Shown here piece after piece: positions 40,871 to 41,215 of a stretch of DNA of 41,215 bases. Source of the DNA: Bacillota bacterium (GTDB lineage: Bacteria; Bacillota; Clostridia; Lachnospirales; Lachnospiraceae). The position numbers and the translations under genes are program-made. The stretch covers positions 1 through 41,215 of the forward strand of contig JAEZZO010000074.1 of NCBI GenBank assembly GCA_023418475.1, read 5' to 3'. The notes below the pieces were generated by a model. It saw nothing but the letters and a program-made list of their open reading frames with translations. It was not told the origin of the DNA and ran no database searches. Each line of letters opens with the position of its first letter. Position 1 is the first letter of the stretch.

Positions 40871-41215
40871 GATGGTCTAAAATTTGTACTCAGGAGGTAG
40901 TAGTTACTGATCACAGGGTACACAGGCAAGCTGTATTTAGAGCTGGATATCGGGTAAGTGATTTTGAAAAAGGGTTAGTGTTTATAGGCAAGGTTACTGT
41001 TCACAGGCAAGATATTCCGAGCTGTCTATTTGATAAGTGTTTGCGAACAGTAACGAAAAAGGAGTATTCTTAAGAAAGACCGGATAGTACCTTGAGTTTC
41101 CGTAAACTGTAGTCCGAAAATGAATAAATCTAACCAAAGTGCCAATCTGCTATTTTTTGAAAGGTACTTGAGTGGCAGTTACTGGACTAGAAGTACTTTA
41201 ATAAGCCCCGCCTAA
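40871..41215. other. 3' end region with repeats, no clear gene
   Basis: GTTACTGATCACAGG (40903) and GTTACTGTTCACAGG (40993) are near-identical direct repeats 90 bp apart, and GAACAGTAAC (41045-41054) is the inverse of GTTACTGTTC (40993-41002), allowing a long-looped hairpin. An AGGAGGT (40892) is not followed by a usable start codon. No terminator is clear and no gene is supported up to the window end. Confidence 0.4.

Noticed and set aside
40880..41072. Open frame after AGGAGGT near the right end
   Set aside because: The frame has no ATG, GTG or TTG at a usable distance, and its repeated VHRQ residues simply reflect the DNA repeats.

Overview
The window looks like a chromosomal segment of a low-GC anaerobic Firmicute, most probably Clostridia of the Lachnospiraceae type. 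The reasons are AT-rich DNA with strong AGGAGG-type ribosome binding sites, T-box leaders, TTG starts on regulators, and a large operon of a kind I associate with Lachnospiraceae (DUF5717/DUF5716-like). No rRNA, tRNA, prophage, insertion sequence or CRISPR array is visible.

Layout. 1-1.7 kb: a possible structured RNA with its own promoter and terminator, a SAM methyltransferase and a small HMA-fold protein without its metal-binding cysteines. 2-5.6 kb: a response regulator, an ABC ATPase, an ABC-2 permease and a histidine kinase, all on the plus strand, resembling peptide-antibiotic export or immunity modules. 5.8-6.5 kb: the wreck of a GGDEF protein. 6.6-8.7 kb: a LysR regulator, dUTPase (dut) and a Zn-dependent phospholipase C-like protein. 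9-11.3 kb: a divergent adenylosuccinate synthetase (purA) and a stand-alone CTP-synthase-type amidotransferase domain with a degenerate triad. 11.3-16.2 kb: a LysR regulator, a GNAT remnant, a lincosamide nucleotidyltransferase (Lnu)-like gene, a HAD hydrolase and a Uup-type ABC-F protein. 16.4-21.2 kb, minus strand: a MarR regulator followed by a heterodimeric ABC exporter, with a strong promoter and a 16-bp palindromic operator. 21.6-23 kb: a decayed small membrane protein and a CobD/HisC-type aminotransferase.

23.3-30.6 kb: a four-gene operon encoding a giant cytoplasmic protein with beta-sandwich and helical-repeat regions, an Hsp70/actin-fold ATPase-like protein, a small helical-repeat protein and a two-TM coiled-coil membrane protein. 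Together they look like an undescribed chaperone-like or cytoskeletal, membrane-linked machine. This is the most interesting system here.

30.7-34.5 kb: two T-box riboswitches in a row. The first precedes only a 97-aa membrane protein and lacks an obvious terminator. The second, with a GUA valine specifier and an intact terminator, controls valS. 34.6-40.9 kb: a second two-component/ABC module (response regulator, intramembrane-sensing-type kinase, MacB-like ATPase, 873-aa FtsX-type permease) with regularly spaced GTCA repeats before the ATPase gene, followed by undecaprenyl-diphosphate phosphatase (uppP). This suggests a cell-envelope antibiotic defence locus. The last 345 bases hold repeats but no clear gene.

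The window carries many envelope-stress and drug-resistance functions (two two-component/ABC modules, a drug exporter, Lnu, ABC-F, UppP) and at least three decayed genes. That fits an accessory-rich part of a chromosome between housekeeping genes such as purA, valS and dut.
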